Position numbers and translations under genes: made by a program. Under the pieces are notes generated by a model. The model had not been told where the DNA came from, did no database searches, and saw only the letters and a program-made list of their open reading frames with translations. A stretch of DNA of 64,000 bases from the NCBI GenBank assembly GCA_035443825.1, contig DAOMNN010000003.1, positions 1 through 64,000 of the forward strand, read 5' to 3'. Below, piece after piece: positions 1 to 9,317 of the stretch. Each line of letters begins with the position of its first letter. Within the stretch, counting starts at the first letter, position 1. This stretch comes from DAOMNN01 sp035443825. GTDB taxonomy: Bacteria; Pseudomonadota; Gammaproteobacteria; Burkholderiales; Rhodocyclaceae.

Positions 1-105
1 GTTTTCGAGGCGCATAGTGGTTCTATGTAACGAGAAAACGGGCGAATATGGACCGTTTTTCCCACTGGCGCAGTCGATCAGCCTCAAGTCTGACAGCCTC
101 CTAGG
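1..105. repeat. Structured intergenic repeat, copy 1 (cut by window edge)
   Basis: This stretch aligns without gaps to 2626-2730; I count about 22 differences over roughly 105 positions. It can fold: GTTTTC (1-6) pairs with GAAAAC (34-39), and CATAG pairs with CTATG inside that loop. An alternative stem pairs AAAACGG (35-41) with CCGTTTT (53-59). The right end, at about 90-105, matches the right terminal inverted repeat of copy 2. The left part lies outside the window. It resembles the small palindromic elements scattered between genes in betaproteobacteria, some mobilised by REP-associated (IS200-like) transposases. No transposase is present here. Confidence 0.7.
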
Positions 106-158
106 CACGGGGTTGACCGATTCGCCCTTGAAACCCTCCGCAGACCTTCCCCCTCGCC

Positions 159-848
159 GTGTTCGAATATCTTCTCGTCACCTTCCTTGCGATCTTCGTG
201 ATCGTCAATCCGCTCACCACCGCCTTCGTGTTCATCGCGCTGCTGCCCAGGGCTACCCGGGAGCGGCGGCGCGAGATCGCTCTGCGCTCGACGAAGATCG
301 CAACAGCGCTGTTCTTCGTGTTCGCAACGCTTGGAAGCATCATCTTCCAGCTCTTCGGGATCACCCTTGCCGCTTTCCGCATTGCCGGGGGACTGATCCT
401 GTTCGGCATCGCGATGAACATGATCCGCGCGAAAACCTCCACCGACGAGGAGAAAGCCGAAGAAGCCAAGAGCGGGAAAGGGCAGCTCGGCGACGACATT
501 TCGGTGATTCCCCTGGCCATTCCGTTCATGAGCGGCCCGGGTTCGCTGGCTACGGTGATGATCCTGACCAGCGAGGCTCCGTCGGGCTGGCACATCGGCG
601 CCGTCTACCTCGCGGTGGCGACGACGATGGTGATCTGCTACTTCGCCATGATTCACTCGCGCTACATCGTCGAGCTTCTGGGAGAGACGGGCAAGGAAAT
701 ACTGACAAAGATCTTCGGCCTGATCCTGGCCGTGCTGGCAATCCAGTTCGTGATCAACGGTGTCTCGGACGTGGTGACCACGTATCTGCTGCAGCATGGC
801 CTGGTCGGCGGCGATCGCCTGCCTGAGAGCCCTGAAATCACGCTCTGA
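159..848 (+). CDS. MarC family integral membrane protein
   Basis: Predicted inner-membrane protein of 229 residues, close to the usual MarC/UPF0056 length, with about six hydrophobic segments. Family features seen are the N-terminal VNPLTTAFVF-type segment, a central charged cytoplasmic loop (about residues 88-110) and a PLAIPFMSGPGS segment at about 120-131. The start is GTG; no earlier in-frame start gives a better N-terminus. The family was once linked to multiple antibiotic resistance, but that role has not held up and the transported substrate is unknown. It stands alone, convergent with the APC transporter gene 36 bp downstream. The repeat at 1-105 lies directly upstream. Confidence 0.85.
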   Translation: MFEYLLVTFLAIFVIVNPLTTAFVFIALLPRATRERRREIALRSTKIATALFFVFATLGSIIFQLFGITLAAFRIAGGLILFGIAMNMIRAKTSTDEEKAEEAKSGKGQLGDDISVIPLAIPFMSGPGSLATVMILTSEAPSGWHIGAVYLAVATTMVICYFAMIHSRYIVELLGETGKEILTKIFGLILAVLAIQFVINGVSDVVTTYLLQHGLVGGDRLPESPEITL

Positions 849-884
849 ACCCCGCGGCTCACGCCCGCGTCAAAGGCGCAGCTC

Positions 885-2249
885 TCACTCCGGTACTTCG
901 GAACGACGCCTCAGCACAAGCAGGGGAAGTCCCGCACCGAGGACGACCAGACCGAGCACCGCGCCTGAACCTGCGTACTGCGTACTCGACCAGAGAAGCC
1001 CGAGACAGGCCACAGCAAAGAGCAGGGGCGTGAACGGGTAAAAGGGAACGCGGAACGGTCGCTCGCGATCCGGGTCGCGTCGTCTCAGCATGAACAGCGC
1101 CGCCACGGACATCAGCATGAACAGCCAGAACACCGGCGCCGTATAGGCGACCATGGTCGCTATCCCGTTATCGCTCAGCGCACCGAACAGCAGCAGGCCG
1201 AGTGTGATCACCCCCTGCAGCAGCAAGGCCCGCGAAGGGGTCTCCCCGCGATCGTTCCAGGCACCGAGCGCCTGCAGCTGGGGCAGGTCGCGACCCAGCG
1301 CGTAGTAGACGCGCGCCCCGGTCAGGATCGTGGCGTTGATGGTGCTGAGCGCTGCGAGGCATATCATCATGCTGAGCATGATCGCTGCCATCGGGCCGGC
1401 CACGATGCGCATCAGCTCCGCACCCACGGCATGCGTGCGGCGCAGACCCTCCAGTCCGAATATCTGCAGGTAGGCGAGGTTCGCCAGCAAGTACACCACG
1501 CACACTACCGCAGCACCGATCAGGAAGACCCGGCTCATGTTCCGCCCAGGATCGCGCAATTCACCGGAAAGGTAGGCCGCCTCGTTCCACCCTCCGTAGG
1601 TGAGCAGCACGAACACCATCCCCATCCCCAGCGCAGCGGCAAGCCCGCCGGTGGCTGCACCGGACGAGCCCGCGTCGGCGATCGGCTCCGCCATCGCGGG
1701 CGGCGAGACGAGCAGACCCGCAGCGATCACGCTCACCAGCGCCAGCACGGTCAGTGTCGTGAATACGAGCTGCATGCGCTTCGATTCGCGTGTACCGACC
1801 ATGTTCAAGACGGTGAGGAGCACCACCGCAGAGGCGCCATGCCACGCAACGCCATATTTGCCCATATGGACGAGTTGCTGCGCATACTCGCCGTAGATGA
1901 AAGCGACTGCTGCGATCGATCCGGTCTGGATCACCGTGCCACGGGCCCAAGCGAAGAGCAGGCCTACGTCCGGCCCCCAGGCACGGCGCAGGAAGTGGTA
2001 CTCGCCACCGGCGTGGGGATAGGTCGAGGCGAGCTCGCCGTAGCACAACGCACCAACCACCATGACCATCCCGCCTGCGACCCACAACCCGATGTAGATC
2101 GAAGCATTGTCCGAATGCTGTGCCACGAGAGGTGGAAAACCGAAGATGCCGATCCCGATCACGACGCCGACCAGGACGGCAACTCCGTCGGTAATGGACA
2201 GCCCCGAAAGGCGCGATCCGGCAGCGGGCCGCTCAAGCCTGGCGTGCAT
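885..2249 (-). CDS. APC superfamily amino acid permease
   Basis: Polytopic permease of 454 residues with about 12 hydrophobic segments, the usual size for amino acid/polyamine/organocation transporters. The diagnostic first helix carries GIGIFGFPPLVA at about residues 31-42, with the unwound Gly-rich motif that binds substrate in this fold. Next comes a GELASTYPHAGGEY segment, the conserved TM2-3 region of the family. It probably imports or exchanges an amino acid across the inner membrane; the sequence does not tell which one. The ATG at 2249 has only a weak ribosome-binding site. The gene is monocistronic, and its promoter must lie in 2250-2570. Confidence 0.85.
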   Translation of the reverse strand: MHARLERPAAGSRLSGLSITDGVAVLVGVVIGIGIFGFPPLVAQHSDNASIYIGLWVAGGMVMVVGALCYGELASTYPHAGGEYHFLRRAWGPDVGLLFAWARGTVIQTGSIAAVAFIYGEYAQQLVHMGKYGVAWHGASAVVLLTVLNMVGTRESKRMQLVFTTLTVLALVSVIAAGLLVSPPAMAEPIADAGSSGAATGGLAAALGMGMVFVLLTYGGWNEAAYLSGELRDPGRNMSRVFLIGAAVVCVVYLLANLAYLQIFGLEGLRRTHAVGAELMRIVAGPMAAIMLSMMICLAALSTINATILTGARVYYALGRDLPQLQALGAWNDRGETPSRALLLQGVITLGLLLFGALSDNGIATMVAYTAPVFWLFMLMSVAALFMLRRRDPDRERPFRVPFYPFTPLLFAVACLGLLWSSTQYAGSGAVLGLVVLGAGLPLLVLRRRSEVPE

Positions 2250-2571
2250 GTCGCGAGCGACTCGTGCCGATCGAATCTGATTGGTCGCGCGTCGCGATGG
2301 ACGCGGCTATCGGTCTCCGTGCGCTTTCAGCATTTCCGGGGGATCCGGAAGATGAAGCTCTCATCGGCGTTCCTCCTTGCACGTTCGCGTGACTCACCGA
2401 TGCATCCGCCCCTTGCATCGAACCCCATGAGCTTATCCGATGACGGACTCGACAATTAGTTCAGAGCGACCGAAAGATATCCATGTCCGCGACAGATGAC
2501 GACGAGGGTGTCCTTGTCGGAGAATGCGATCTCGATCAGAGTGGAGCCTGTTCCGGGCGGGTGTTCCGGGG
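2250..2571. other. Intergenic region without a convincing gene
   Basis: About 320 bp lie between the permease start and the left end of the repeat element. Short open frames exist on both strands, but none has a good ribosome-binding site or protein-like composition. The promoter of the permease gene (leftward) should lie here. I see no clear terminator or RNA gene. Confidence 0.4.
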
Positions 2572-2730
2572 CCAGGAGGCTGTCAGGCTTGCTCGCGACT
2601 TGGGAAAGCGGGGACAGATTCGGCCGTTCTTGAGGCGCATTGTGGTTCCATGCGACGAAAGAACGGGAGGATATGGAGCGCTTCTCGCACTCGCGCGGCA
2701 GATCAGACCCAAGTCCGACAGCCTCCCAGG
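2572..2730. repeat. Structured intergenic repeat, copy 2 (MITE-like)
   Basis: About 159 bp bounded by imperfect inverted repeats: CCAGGAGGCTGTC (2572-2584) and GACAGCCTCCCAGG (2717-2730). The right two thirds (2626-2730) match 1-105 without gaps. The left third carries GCGGGGACAGATT (2608-2620), a string I recall from REP-like elements of proteobacteria. The stem GTTCTT (2626-2631) with AAGAAC (2659-2664) differs from copy 1 by two compensatory pair changes. It has no coding capacity and no obvious target-site duplication. It is probably a non-autonomous element or a structured intergenic repeat. Confidence 0.6.
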
Positions 2731-2759
2731 AGCACGACTACTCGAGAGGGACGCACCAA

Positions 2760-3239
2760 ATGCACAACACCAGACGCAAGACCTTGATGGCGCTGGCCGG
2801 ACTGATCGTTGCCGGCTGCGCCGGAGTCCCTGCGGCGCAGTTCGAGCGACCGGGGCTGACCCTGACTTCGTTCAGGATGCTTCCCTCGGATGACGTCGCA
2901 CGACGCTTTCTCATCGGACTGCGGGTCATCAACCCCAATCGCACGGCTCTTGAGGTCAGCGGTTTGTCCTTTGAAGTGGCATTCGAGGACCGTCGCTTCC
3001 TGTCGGGGACCGTACGAAATCTTGCACGCATTCCGCCCCACGGCGAATCCGAGATCGAGGTCCAGGCAAGCCTCGGTGTGCACAGCGACCTGCGCCTGTT
3101 CGATGAGTTGCTCAACGAACCGGGACGTGACCGGTTGCGATTCGACCTCCGGGCGCAACTCGATCTGGGCACGCTTCACACGCCGGTTACGCTCGAGGAA
3201 AGCGGGGACTTGCGCCTGACTGCCGTCGACCGACAGTGA
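2760..3239 (+). CDS. LEA type 2 family lipoprotein
   Basis: A 159-residue lipoprotein. The N-terminus has a basic n-region, a hydrophobic stretch and the lipobox LIVAGC, with Cys20 as the lipidation site. The mature part resembles the WHy/LEA_2 fold: an immunoglobulin-like domain with RFLIGLRVINPNRTALEVSG followed by a GxVRNLARIPPHGE-type segment. Bacterial members are periplasmic, often single genes of unknown role, and sometimes linked to desiccation or stress. I chose ATG 2760 because GAGAGGG sits about 10 bases upstream and the signal peptide begins there; upstream in-frame codons fall inside the repeat. Confidence 0.75.
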   Translation: MHNTRRKTLMALAGLIVAGCAGVPAAQFERPGLTLTSFRMLPSDDVARRFLIGLRVINPNRTALEVSGLSFEVAFEDRRFLSGTVRNLARIPPHGESEIEVQASLGVHSDLRLFDELLNEPGRDRLRFDLRAQLDLGTLHTPVTLEESGDLRLTAVDRQ

Positions 3240-3271
3240 TCCGATTATCGCCGCCCCTTCCTGTGCCGGGA

Positions 3272-3703
3272 TCAGCGCGCGAACAACTGATCCATGTTTC
3301 GAAACGCCTTGAACTCGAGTGCGTTCCCGCTGGGATCGTGGAAGAACATGGTCATCTGCTCACCGGGGAGGCCTGCGAATCGGAGATAGGGTTCGATCAC
3401 GAACTTCACACCTGCGCCGCGCAGCCGTTCGGCGAGTACATCGAAGTCCTCCCAGGCCAGGACCACGCCGAAGTGTGGAACAGGAACATCATGACCGTCG
3501 ACCGGATTATGATGCGGGCGATCCCGTGCCGGGGCGAGGTGGGCAACGATCTGGTGGCCGAACAGGTTGAAGTCGATCCATTCGTCGCTGCTGCGCCCCT
3601 CGGAGCAGCCGAGGATCCCGCCATAGAAGGCACGCGCTGCGGGAAGATCGTCGACCGGGAAGGCCAGATGAAAAGGGGTCAGTGTGGTGGATTGGGTGGT
3701 CAT
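3272..3703 (-). CDS. VOC family (glyoxalase/dioxygenase superfamily) protein
   Basis: A 143-residue protein with the two beta-alpha-beta-beta-beta halves of the vicinal oxygen chelate fold. The first half starts FHLAFPVDDLPAARAFYGG and the second PHFGVVLAWEDFDVLAERL. Candidate metal ligands in the expected places are His12, His77 and Glu130, so metal binding is probably retained. The C-terminal FFHDPSGNALEFKAF is characteristic of this superfamily. The substrate cannot be predicted; many such proteins act as lyases, dioxygenases or resistance proteins. It is transcribed away from the EamA exporter gene across a 197-bp shared upstream region. Confidence 0.85.
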   Translation of the reverse strand: MTTQSTTLTPFHLAFPVDDLPAARAFYGGILGCSEGRSSDEWIDFNLFGHQIVAHLAPARDRPHHNPVDGHDVPVPHFGVVLAWEDFDVLAERLRGAGVKFVIEPYLRFAGLPGEQMTMFFHDPSGNALEFKAFRNMDQLFAR

Positions 3704-3900
3704 GGGGTTCTCTCAAGTGGGAGGCGGATTACCCGCTGTGGCGCGCCGCGATCGGAATATCCGGTGCGAATTCGTCTGGCCAAGTTCACTGATGCCATGC
3801 ATGACCCGCATTCTTTCACCCGACGGCACGGCTGGCAATTGGGCGAAGGGTGTCGCCCGCCCCCGTATCGACAGGACCGCGCCGCCGGAGGGCAGCTCTG

Positions 3901-4779
3901 ATGCGCCGTCCTGCCATGCACTGGCTGCTTCTGATCGGCCTGGTGGCAATGTGGGGCAGTTCGTTCATGCTGACCAAGGTCGCAGTCTCGAGCCTGGCAC
4001 CAGCGACGGTAGTCGCCGGACGCCTCGCGATTGCAGCGGTGCTGCTCTGTGTCTGGATGATTGCCGCGCGACGCAGATTGCCGCCGTTCGGACCGCTGTG
4101 GGGATACTTCGTGGCCATGTCGCTGCTGGGGAACGTGTTGCCGTTCCTGCTCATAGGCTGGGGCCAGCAGAACATCGACAGCGGTCTGGCCGGCATTCTG
4201 ATGGCCGTGATGCCTTTGACGACGCTCGTCCTCGCGCATTTCTTCGTCGATGGTGAGCGACTGACGCAGATGCGCGCGGGTGGTTTTGTGCTGGGTTTCG
4301 CCGGCATCGTGATCCTGGTCGGTCCTCAGGCCCTCACCCGGTTGGGCGGGAACGTGGATGCGCTGCTGGGCCAGATCGCAGTGCTCGGGGGCGCGATCTG
4401 CTACGCGGTGAACACGATCGTCGTTCGCCGCCGTCCTCCATGTGACGTACGGGTCACGGCCGCCGTCGTGCTCGCCATGTCAGGCCTGCTGACCGCACCC
4501 TTGGGGGCAGCGCACCTTCCCATACCGGATCTCCCTGACCAGGCCGTTTGGGCGGTGATGCTGCTCGGCGTGATCTGCACCGCGGCAGCCACCGTCGTGT
4601 ACTTCCAGCTGGTCGCGGTTGCGGGACCGACCTTTCTGTCCCTGATCAACTACCTGATCCCGCTCTGGGCCGTCGCGATGGGAATGATCTTTCTTGCCGA
4701 GCGTCCCGACTGGAATGCGCTTGTGGCGCTCCTTCTGATCCTCGCGGGAATCGCGTTGTCGCAGCGCAAGCAAACCTGA
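3901..4779 (+). CDS. EamA/DMT family transporter
   Basis: Inner-membrane protein of 292 residues with two tandem EamA repeats, about ten hydrophobic helices in all. Repeat one opens with GLVAMWGSSFMLTKVAV, and repeat two contains the conserved SLINYLIPLWAV segment. Members of the drug/metabolite transporter superfamily mostly export amino acids or other metabolites. ATG 3901 is preferred over the GTG at 3850 because GGAGGG (3887-3892) lies 8 bases before it and the hydrophobic part begins soon after. It appears to be a single gene. Confidence 0.85.
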   Translation: MRRPAMHWLLLIGLVAMWGSSFMLTKVAVSSLAPATVVAGRLAIAAVLLCVWMIAARRRLPPFGPLWGYFVAMSLLGNVLPFLLIGWGQQNIDSGLAGILMAVMPLTTLVLAHFFVDGERLTQMRAGGFVLGFAGIVILVGPQALTRLGGNVDALLGQIAVLGGAICYAVNTIVVRRRPPCDVRVTAAVVLAMSGLLTAPLGAAHLPIPDLPDQAVWAVMLLGVICTAAATVVYFQLVAVAGPTFLSLINYLIPLWAVAMGMIFLAERPDWNALVALLLILAGIALSQRKQT

Positions 4780-4964
4780 TTTCGGGGCAGGTCCGCAGTG
4801 CTGTTGTATCCTTGTCTGCCGTGTGAACTGTCGCGCCATCGCGCGGTCTGGACTGATAGCGGACAATGCGCACGGATCCTGGCGTGGACGGGACTTCCGT
4901 TCGGGATCGAGGTCCTCTCTGCAAGAGATCAATCAACGCACGTACTGAGGTACCGGAACACGCT

Positions 4965-6041
4965 ATGCAAGGCACTTTTCACTTCCCGGCCGGGTTCGTA
5001 CGCTGGCTTGTCGCCCTCGTCGGCGCCGGATCACTGGCAGCCTGCGGAAGCGGAGATGGCGCGACACCGCCACCGAACACGGGCGTTCCGCACACGCCCG
5101 TCGCTGCCGTGGAGATCCATCCACGCGACCTGTCGCGTCATTTGAGTCTGTCAGGAACGGTAGAGCCGCGGGTGACCGTCCGGCTCGCGGCGCGGACTTC
5201 GGGTGCGGTCGAGGAAGTTCTGGTGGAAGCGGGCGACGAGGTTGAGGCCGGACAACTGCTGGTGCGTCTCGACATCTCCGAGGCGCGGGCGGAACTGGCG
5301 CGTGCACGCGCCGAGCTGGAGTCGGCGAGGCTCGATTACCGGCGTGCCCAGGAACTGCGTCAGCGCGGCGTAGTGAGCGCGGCGCAATACGAAGGCGCTC
5401 GAGTCGCGCTGCAGGTTGCCGAGAGCGAACTTGCGCTGTGGCGCACGCGCGTGGAGTTTGGCAGTGTTCATTCACCGCTCAAGGCGGTCGTCTCCGAGCG
5501 TTTCATCGAGCCGGGCGAGGCGGTGCAGGCCCAAAGCACGCTGTTCGAACTCGCAGCACTCGACGAACTCGTGATCCGTCTTGGGGTGTCCGAGCTGGAT
5601 GTCGTGCACCTGACCGCCGGACAAGCCGTTCCGGTGCGCCTCGACGCATTTCCTGGCCAAACCATCGCGGGCAGCATCCGCCGTATCTCACCCGTTGCCC
5701 AGGCCGGAAACCGCTTGATCACGGTGGAAGTCGCATTGCCGACCGAGGCCACCGCGATGGGTGTGCGACCGGGCTTTCTCGCGCGGGTCGGGATGGCCAT
5801 CGATCCGCGCCCCAATGCCCTGGTGGTTCCGACATCGACGATCGGCATGCACGAGGACCGGACCTACGTTTTTGTAATCGAGAACGGACAATTGCGCAGA
5901 CGCCATGTCGAAACCGGTGTCACTCGGGGCCAATGGACCGAGATCCTCAACGGCCTCGAGCCTGGCGAGACCGTCCTCGCCAGCAATCCGCTGGAGATGC
6001 GCGAAGGGCAGGCAGTGCGCATCGTCAGCTTGCGGGACTGA
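4965..6041 (+). CDS. RND efflux periplasmic adaptor (membrane fusion) lipoprotein
   Basis: A 358-residue membrane-fusion protein. The lipobox LAAC places Cys27 as the acylated residue. It is followed by a barrel-sandwich half (GTVEPRVTVRLAARTSGAVEEVLVEAGDEVEAGQ), an alpha hairpin (about 110-160) and the matching second lipoyl half. A beta-barrel domain and a membrane-proximal domain complete it, the usual AcrA/MexA order. It should link the inner-membrane RND pump encoded next with an outer-membrane factor that is not encoded here. I chose ATG 4965 because the signal peptide starts there. The RND gene follows after 5 bp, so the two are one operon. Confidence 0.9.
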   Translation: MQGTFHFPAGFVRWLVALVGAGSLAACGSGDGATPPPNTGVPHTPVAAVEIHPRDLSRHLSLSGTVEPRVTVRLAARTSGAVEEVLVEAGDEVEAGQLLVRLDISEARAELARARAELESARLDYRRAQELRQRGVVSAAQYEGARVALQVAESELALWRTRVEFGSVHSPLKAVVSERFIEPGEAVQAQSTLFELAALDELVIRLGVSELDVVHLTAGQAVPVRLDAFPGQTIAGSIRRISPVAQAGNRLITVEVALPTEATAMGVRPGFLARVGMAIDPRPNALVVPTSTIGMHEDRTYVFVIENGQLRRRHVETGVTRGQWTEILNGLEPGETVLASNPLEMREGQAVRIVSLRD

Positions 6042-6046
6042 GCCTG

Positions 6047-9000
6047 ATGAGCATGCAAGGCGCTGCGCAGCAAGCGGGCGGTGGACTGACCGGCATCGCG
6101 ATTCGCCGCCCGGTCGGAACGCTTGCGATCGCCTCGGTCGTGTTCGTGATCGGCCTTTTCTTCCTGCAGCGCCTGCCGATCGACCTGCTGCCCGAGATCG
6201 AATATCCGCAGATCCAGATCACCGTGAACTATCCCGGGGTAGCGCCGGAAGTCATGGAGGAACAGGTGACGCGGGTGCTGGAACGCAGCCTCGCCGCAAC
6301 CGAGAAGCTCGTCGAGATCACCAGCCGGGTGCGCGAAGGACGCTCCGACGTCACGCTCACCTTCGAGTTCGGCACCAATCTGGACCTGGCGCTGCAGGAC
6401 ACGGCACGCAATCTGGAGCAGGCGCGAACGCGTCTTCCTGCCGATATCCAGCCGCCGCGCGTACGCAAGTACGATGCCGGTCAGAATGCAGTCTGGGAAG
6501 GCGGCTTCAGTTCCAACGTGCGCAGCGAGGTCGCGGTGCGCGATTGGGTCGAGAACCAGCTGATGCCTCAATTGATCGGGATACCGGGCGTATCCTCGGT
6601 CGAGGCCGCAGGCGGAATGACGCGCGAGATGGAGGTCATCGTCGATCAGGACCGCCTGCGCTCCTATGGACTCTCGATGGCCGACGTGACCGCCGCGCTG
6701 GCAGCCGAGAACGTCGATATCGCCGCGGGCAGACTCACCTCGGACACCTTCGATGTCGTGGCCAAGACCGAAGGCCTGTTCAGTTCGCCCGGGGACATCG
6801 AGAATGTCCTGTTGCGCCTGCCTTCGTCCGGTAGCGCGAGCGCGAACGGTCTGCGTCGCGGGCAACTGAGCATTCGCCTGGGCGAGATCGCCGAAGTACG
6901 TGACGGACATCGGGAGCAGCGCGTGTTTGCGCGCCTCAATGGTGTGCCGTCCACACAGGTCTCGGTATACAAGCTCACCGGAACGAATACCGTCGCAGTG
7001 TCCGACCAGGTTCTTGCGACGCTCGGGCGGCTGGAGCGATCCGGTTTCATCCCGGCAGACATCCAGTATCAGTCTTTCCGCGACCCCACCTTCTTCATTC
7101 GCGGCGCGGTCTCAAGCGTGGGGACGGCGGCAATCCTCGGAGGCGTGCTCGCGATGGGGATGGTGCTGATGTTCCTCGGCAGCCTGCGCAAGGGCTTCAT
7201 CGTCGGACTGTCGATCCCGATCGCACTGATGGCAACTTTCAGCCTGATGGGGGCGGGTGGACTCACCCTCAACATCATCAGTCTGGGCGGGCTCGCGCTC
7301 GGTGTCGGGCTGCTGCTCGATAACGCCATCGTGGTTCTCGAGAACATCTACCGGCATCGCGAGAAGCTGGGCAAGAGTGCGGGCGCTGCGGCGCACGACG
7401 GAGCTGCCGAAGTGGTGTCCGCGATCACTGCCGGTACGCTGACGAACCTGGCCGCCGTCGTACCGTTCCTGCTGGTCACCGGCGTGGCGGCTTTGGTGTT
7501 TCGCGAGATGATCCTGACGATCTCGTTCGCGATCATCGCCACCCTTGCGGCAGCGCTGACACTTGTTCCGATGCTGGCCGCACTGCTCGGCAAGATCCGC
7601 TTCGAGAGCGGTCTTGGCGGCACGGCACTGCTGCGTGGTTTCTCCGCACTGATCGACCTGTTGCGCAGGCTTTATCAGCGGGTCCTTCCGACGGTGTTGC
7701 GCTTCCGATGGGGCGTACTGGGTCTGGCGGCGGTGGCCCTGGTTGGTGCCACGTGGCTGTTCAGTCAGCTTGGCAACGAGTTCCTGCCCCCTCTGGATGA
7801 TGGCAACGTGGTGATCCGGGTCAATCTCCCGCCAGGGACACCACCTGAAGAGACGCAAGCTGCGTCACGCAGGGTCGAGGCGCACCTGCGTGGCATGGAT
7901 CATGTGGAAAGCGTGTTTACCCTTGCCGGTGGCGCGCTGTGGGGCGGCGTCATCAACGAGCGTCCGGGTTCGTCGCTGTTCTTCATCCAGCTCGTGCCGG
8001 TGTCCGAGCGGCCCGATGTACCGGCCGGAATGTGGCTCGCCGAGGCGCAGCATGACATCCGCGCGATGGACATTCCGGGCGCGCGTCTCTGGGGCCGGCC
8101 ACCGATCATCCGTGGACTGCGTTTCACCTCCACCGGAAACGACATCGCGATCGGCGTCGTCGGCAACGATCTGGAGACCTTGCGGACGCTGGCCCAGGAG
8201 GTCAGTTCGCGTATCGAGGGGATTCCCGGGCTTGAAGGCCTGGAGGCGGGCAGCGACGACCGGAATCCACTGATGCGGGTCCATGTCGATCGCGAGCGTG
8301 CTGCCGATCTCGGCCTCAGAGTATCCGAGGTCGGCAACGCGATCCGCAACGCCGTCGACGGGGCCGTTGCGAGTCGCTATATGTCGGGCGGGCAGGAGTA
8401 CGACATTCGCGTACGTCTGCCACGACAGGCCGTCAGTGACACGGAGACGCTCGGCAACATGCTGATATCACCCGGAGGAAACGGCACTGCCGTGCTACTG
8501 CGCGACGTGGTGCGATTTGAGCTGGGCACGGGACCGACCGACATCGAGCGAGAGAATCAGAGCCGCATCATACGTGTCGTCGCGGACATCAATACGGCCT
8601 TGTCGGATGTCGGAACGGTCATGGGCGAGGTCGAGCGTCGCCTTGCCGGAATGCAGATGCCGGAGCAATACAGCCTGCTGTTCGGCGGGCAGTGGGAGAC
8701 CATACAGGACACGAACCGCGAACTCGCGATGGTCGTCATGTTGGCGATCTTTCTGGTATTCGTCGTCCTGGCCGTCCAGTACGAGCGGCTGAGCAACCCG
8801 TTGGTGATTCTTGCCGCGGCGCCGTTGTCGTTGGTCGGCGTGAGCCTGATGCTGACCGCGACCGGCACGCCGATTTCGGCTCCGGTCCTGCTCGGCGGCA
8901 TCCTGCTGATCGGAATCGTGGTCAACAATGCGATCCTCCTGGTGGAATACATCGAGATCGGCCGGCGTCAGCACGGTCTGTCCGTCGTCGATGCGGTGGT

Positions 9001-9289
9001 CGAAGCGGGCAGCGTCCGTTTGCGGCCCATTCTCATGACGACATCGACCACCGCACTGGGCATGACACCTCTGGCCATCGGGCTCGGCGAGGGCGGGGAG
9101 ATCATGCGCCCGCTCGCACTCACGGTAGTGGGCGGCTTGGTCGGGTCGATGCTGCTCACCCTGTTCGTGGTTCCCTGCCTCTACCTCGTCATCAACGGTG
9201 CGGCGGATCGGATGCGGCTCTGGCTGACGAGCGGGACGGGCATTGACGAGGCACCGGCGAAGGGGCAGTCTGACGGGGTTGGCCCATAG
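6047..9289 (+). CDS. RND multidrug efflux transporter permease
   Basis: A 1080-residue proton-driven efflux pump of the AcrB/HAE type. The N-terminal helix is followed by a large periplasmic loop, a TM2-6 block, a second periplasmic loop and a C-terminal TM block. The LPIDLLPEIEYPQIQI entry and the GNEFLPPLDDGN start of the second half are typical. The TM4 proton-relay region reads LLLDNAIVVLEN, with Asp-Asn where AcrB has Asp-Asp, as in a subgroup of HAE pumps. The reading frame is open well upstream, but ATG 6047 starts a proper cytoplasmic tail and follows the adaptor stop by 5 bp. The substrate is unknown. Confidence 0.92.
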   Translation: MSMQGAAQQAGGGLTGIAIRRPVGTLAIASVVFVIGLFFLQRLPIDLLPEIEYPQIQITVNYPGVAPEVMEEQVTRVLERSLAATEKLVEITSRVREGRSDVTLTFEFGTNLDLALQDTARNLEQARTRLPADIQPPRVRKYDAGQNAVWEGGFSSNVRSEVAVRDWVENQLMPQLIGIPGVSSVEAAGGMTREMEVIVDQDRLRSYGLSMADVTAALAAENVDIAAGRLTSDTFDVVAKTEGLFSSPGDIENVLLRLPSSGSASANGLRRGQLSIRLGEIAEVRDGHREQRVFARLNGVPSTQVSVYKLTGTNTVAVSDQVLATLGRLERSGFIPADIQYQSFRDPTFFIRGAVSSVGTAAILGGVLAMGMVLMFLGSLRKGFIVGLSIPIALMATFSLMGAGGLTLNIISLGGLALGVGLLLDNAIVVLENIYRHREKLGKSAGAAAHDGAAEVVSAITAGTLTNLAAVVPFLLVTGVAALVFREMILTISFAIIATLAAALTLVPMLAALLGKIRFESGLGGTALLRGFSALIDLLRRLYQRVLPTVLRFRWGVLGLAAVALVGATWLFSQLGNEFLPPLDDGNVVIRVNLPPGTPPEETQAASRRVEAHLRGMDHVESVFTLAGGALWGGVINERPGSSLFFIQLVPVSERPDVPAGMWLAEAQHDIRAMDIPGARLWGRPPIIRGLRFTSTGNDIAIGVVGNDLETLRTLAQEVSSRIEGIPGLEGLEAGSDDRNPLMRVHVDRERAADLGLRVSEVGNAIRNAVDGAVASRYMSGGQEYDIRVRLPRQAVSDTETLGNMLISPGGNGTAVLLRDVVRFELGTGPTDIERENQSRIIRVVADINTALSDVGTVMGEVERRLAGMQMPEQYSLLFGGQWETIQDTNRELAMVVMLAIFLVFVVLAVQYERLSNPLVILAAAPLSLVGVSLMLTATGTPISAPVLLGGILLIGIVVNNAILLVEYIEIGRRQHGLSVVDAVVEAGSVRLRPILMTTSTTALGMTPLAIGLGEGGEIMRPLALTVVGGLVGSMLLTLFVVPCLYLVINGAADRMRLWLTSGTGIDEAPAKGQSDGVGP

Positions 9290-9317
9290 AAGCTGCCGGA
9301 GCAGCCGAGGAGACGCC

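Noticed and set aside
1..105. Protein-coding frame starting at 17
   Set aside because: It runs through the structured repeat and then antiphase to marC; composition is not protein-like.
5438..6046. Upstream in-frame extension of the RND permease
   Set aside because: It overlaps the adaptor gene, and its translation is Arg/Gly-rich noise; the true N-terminus fits ATG 6047.
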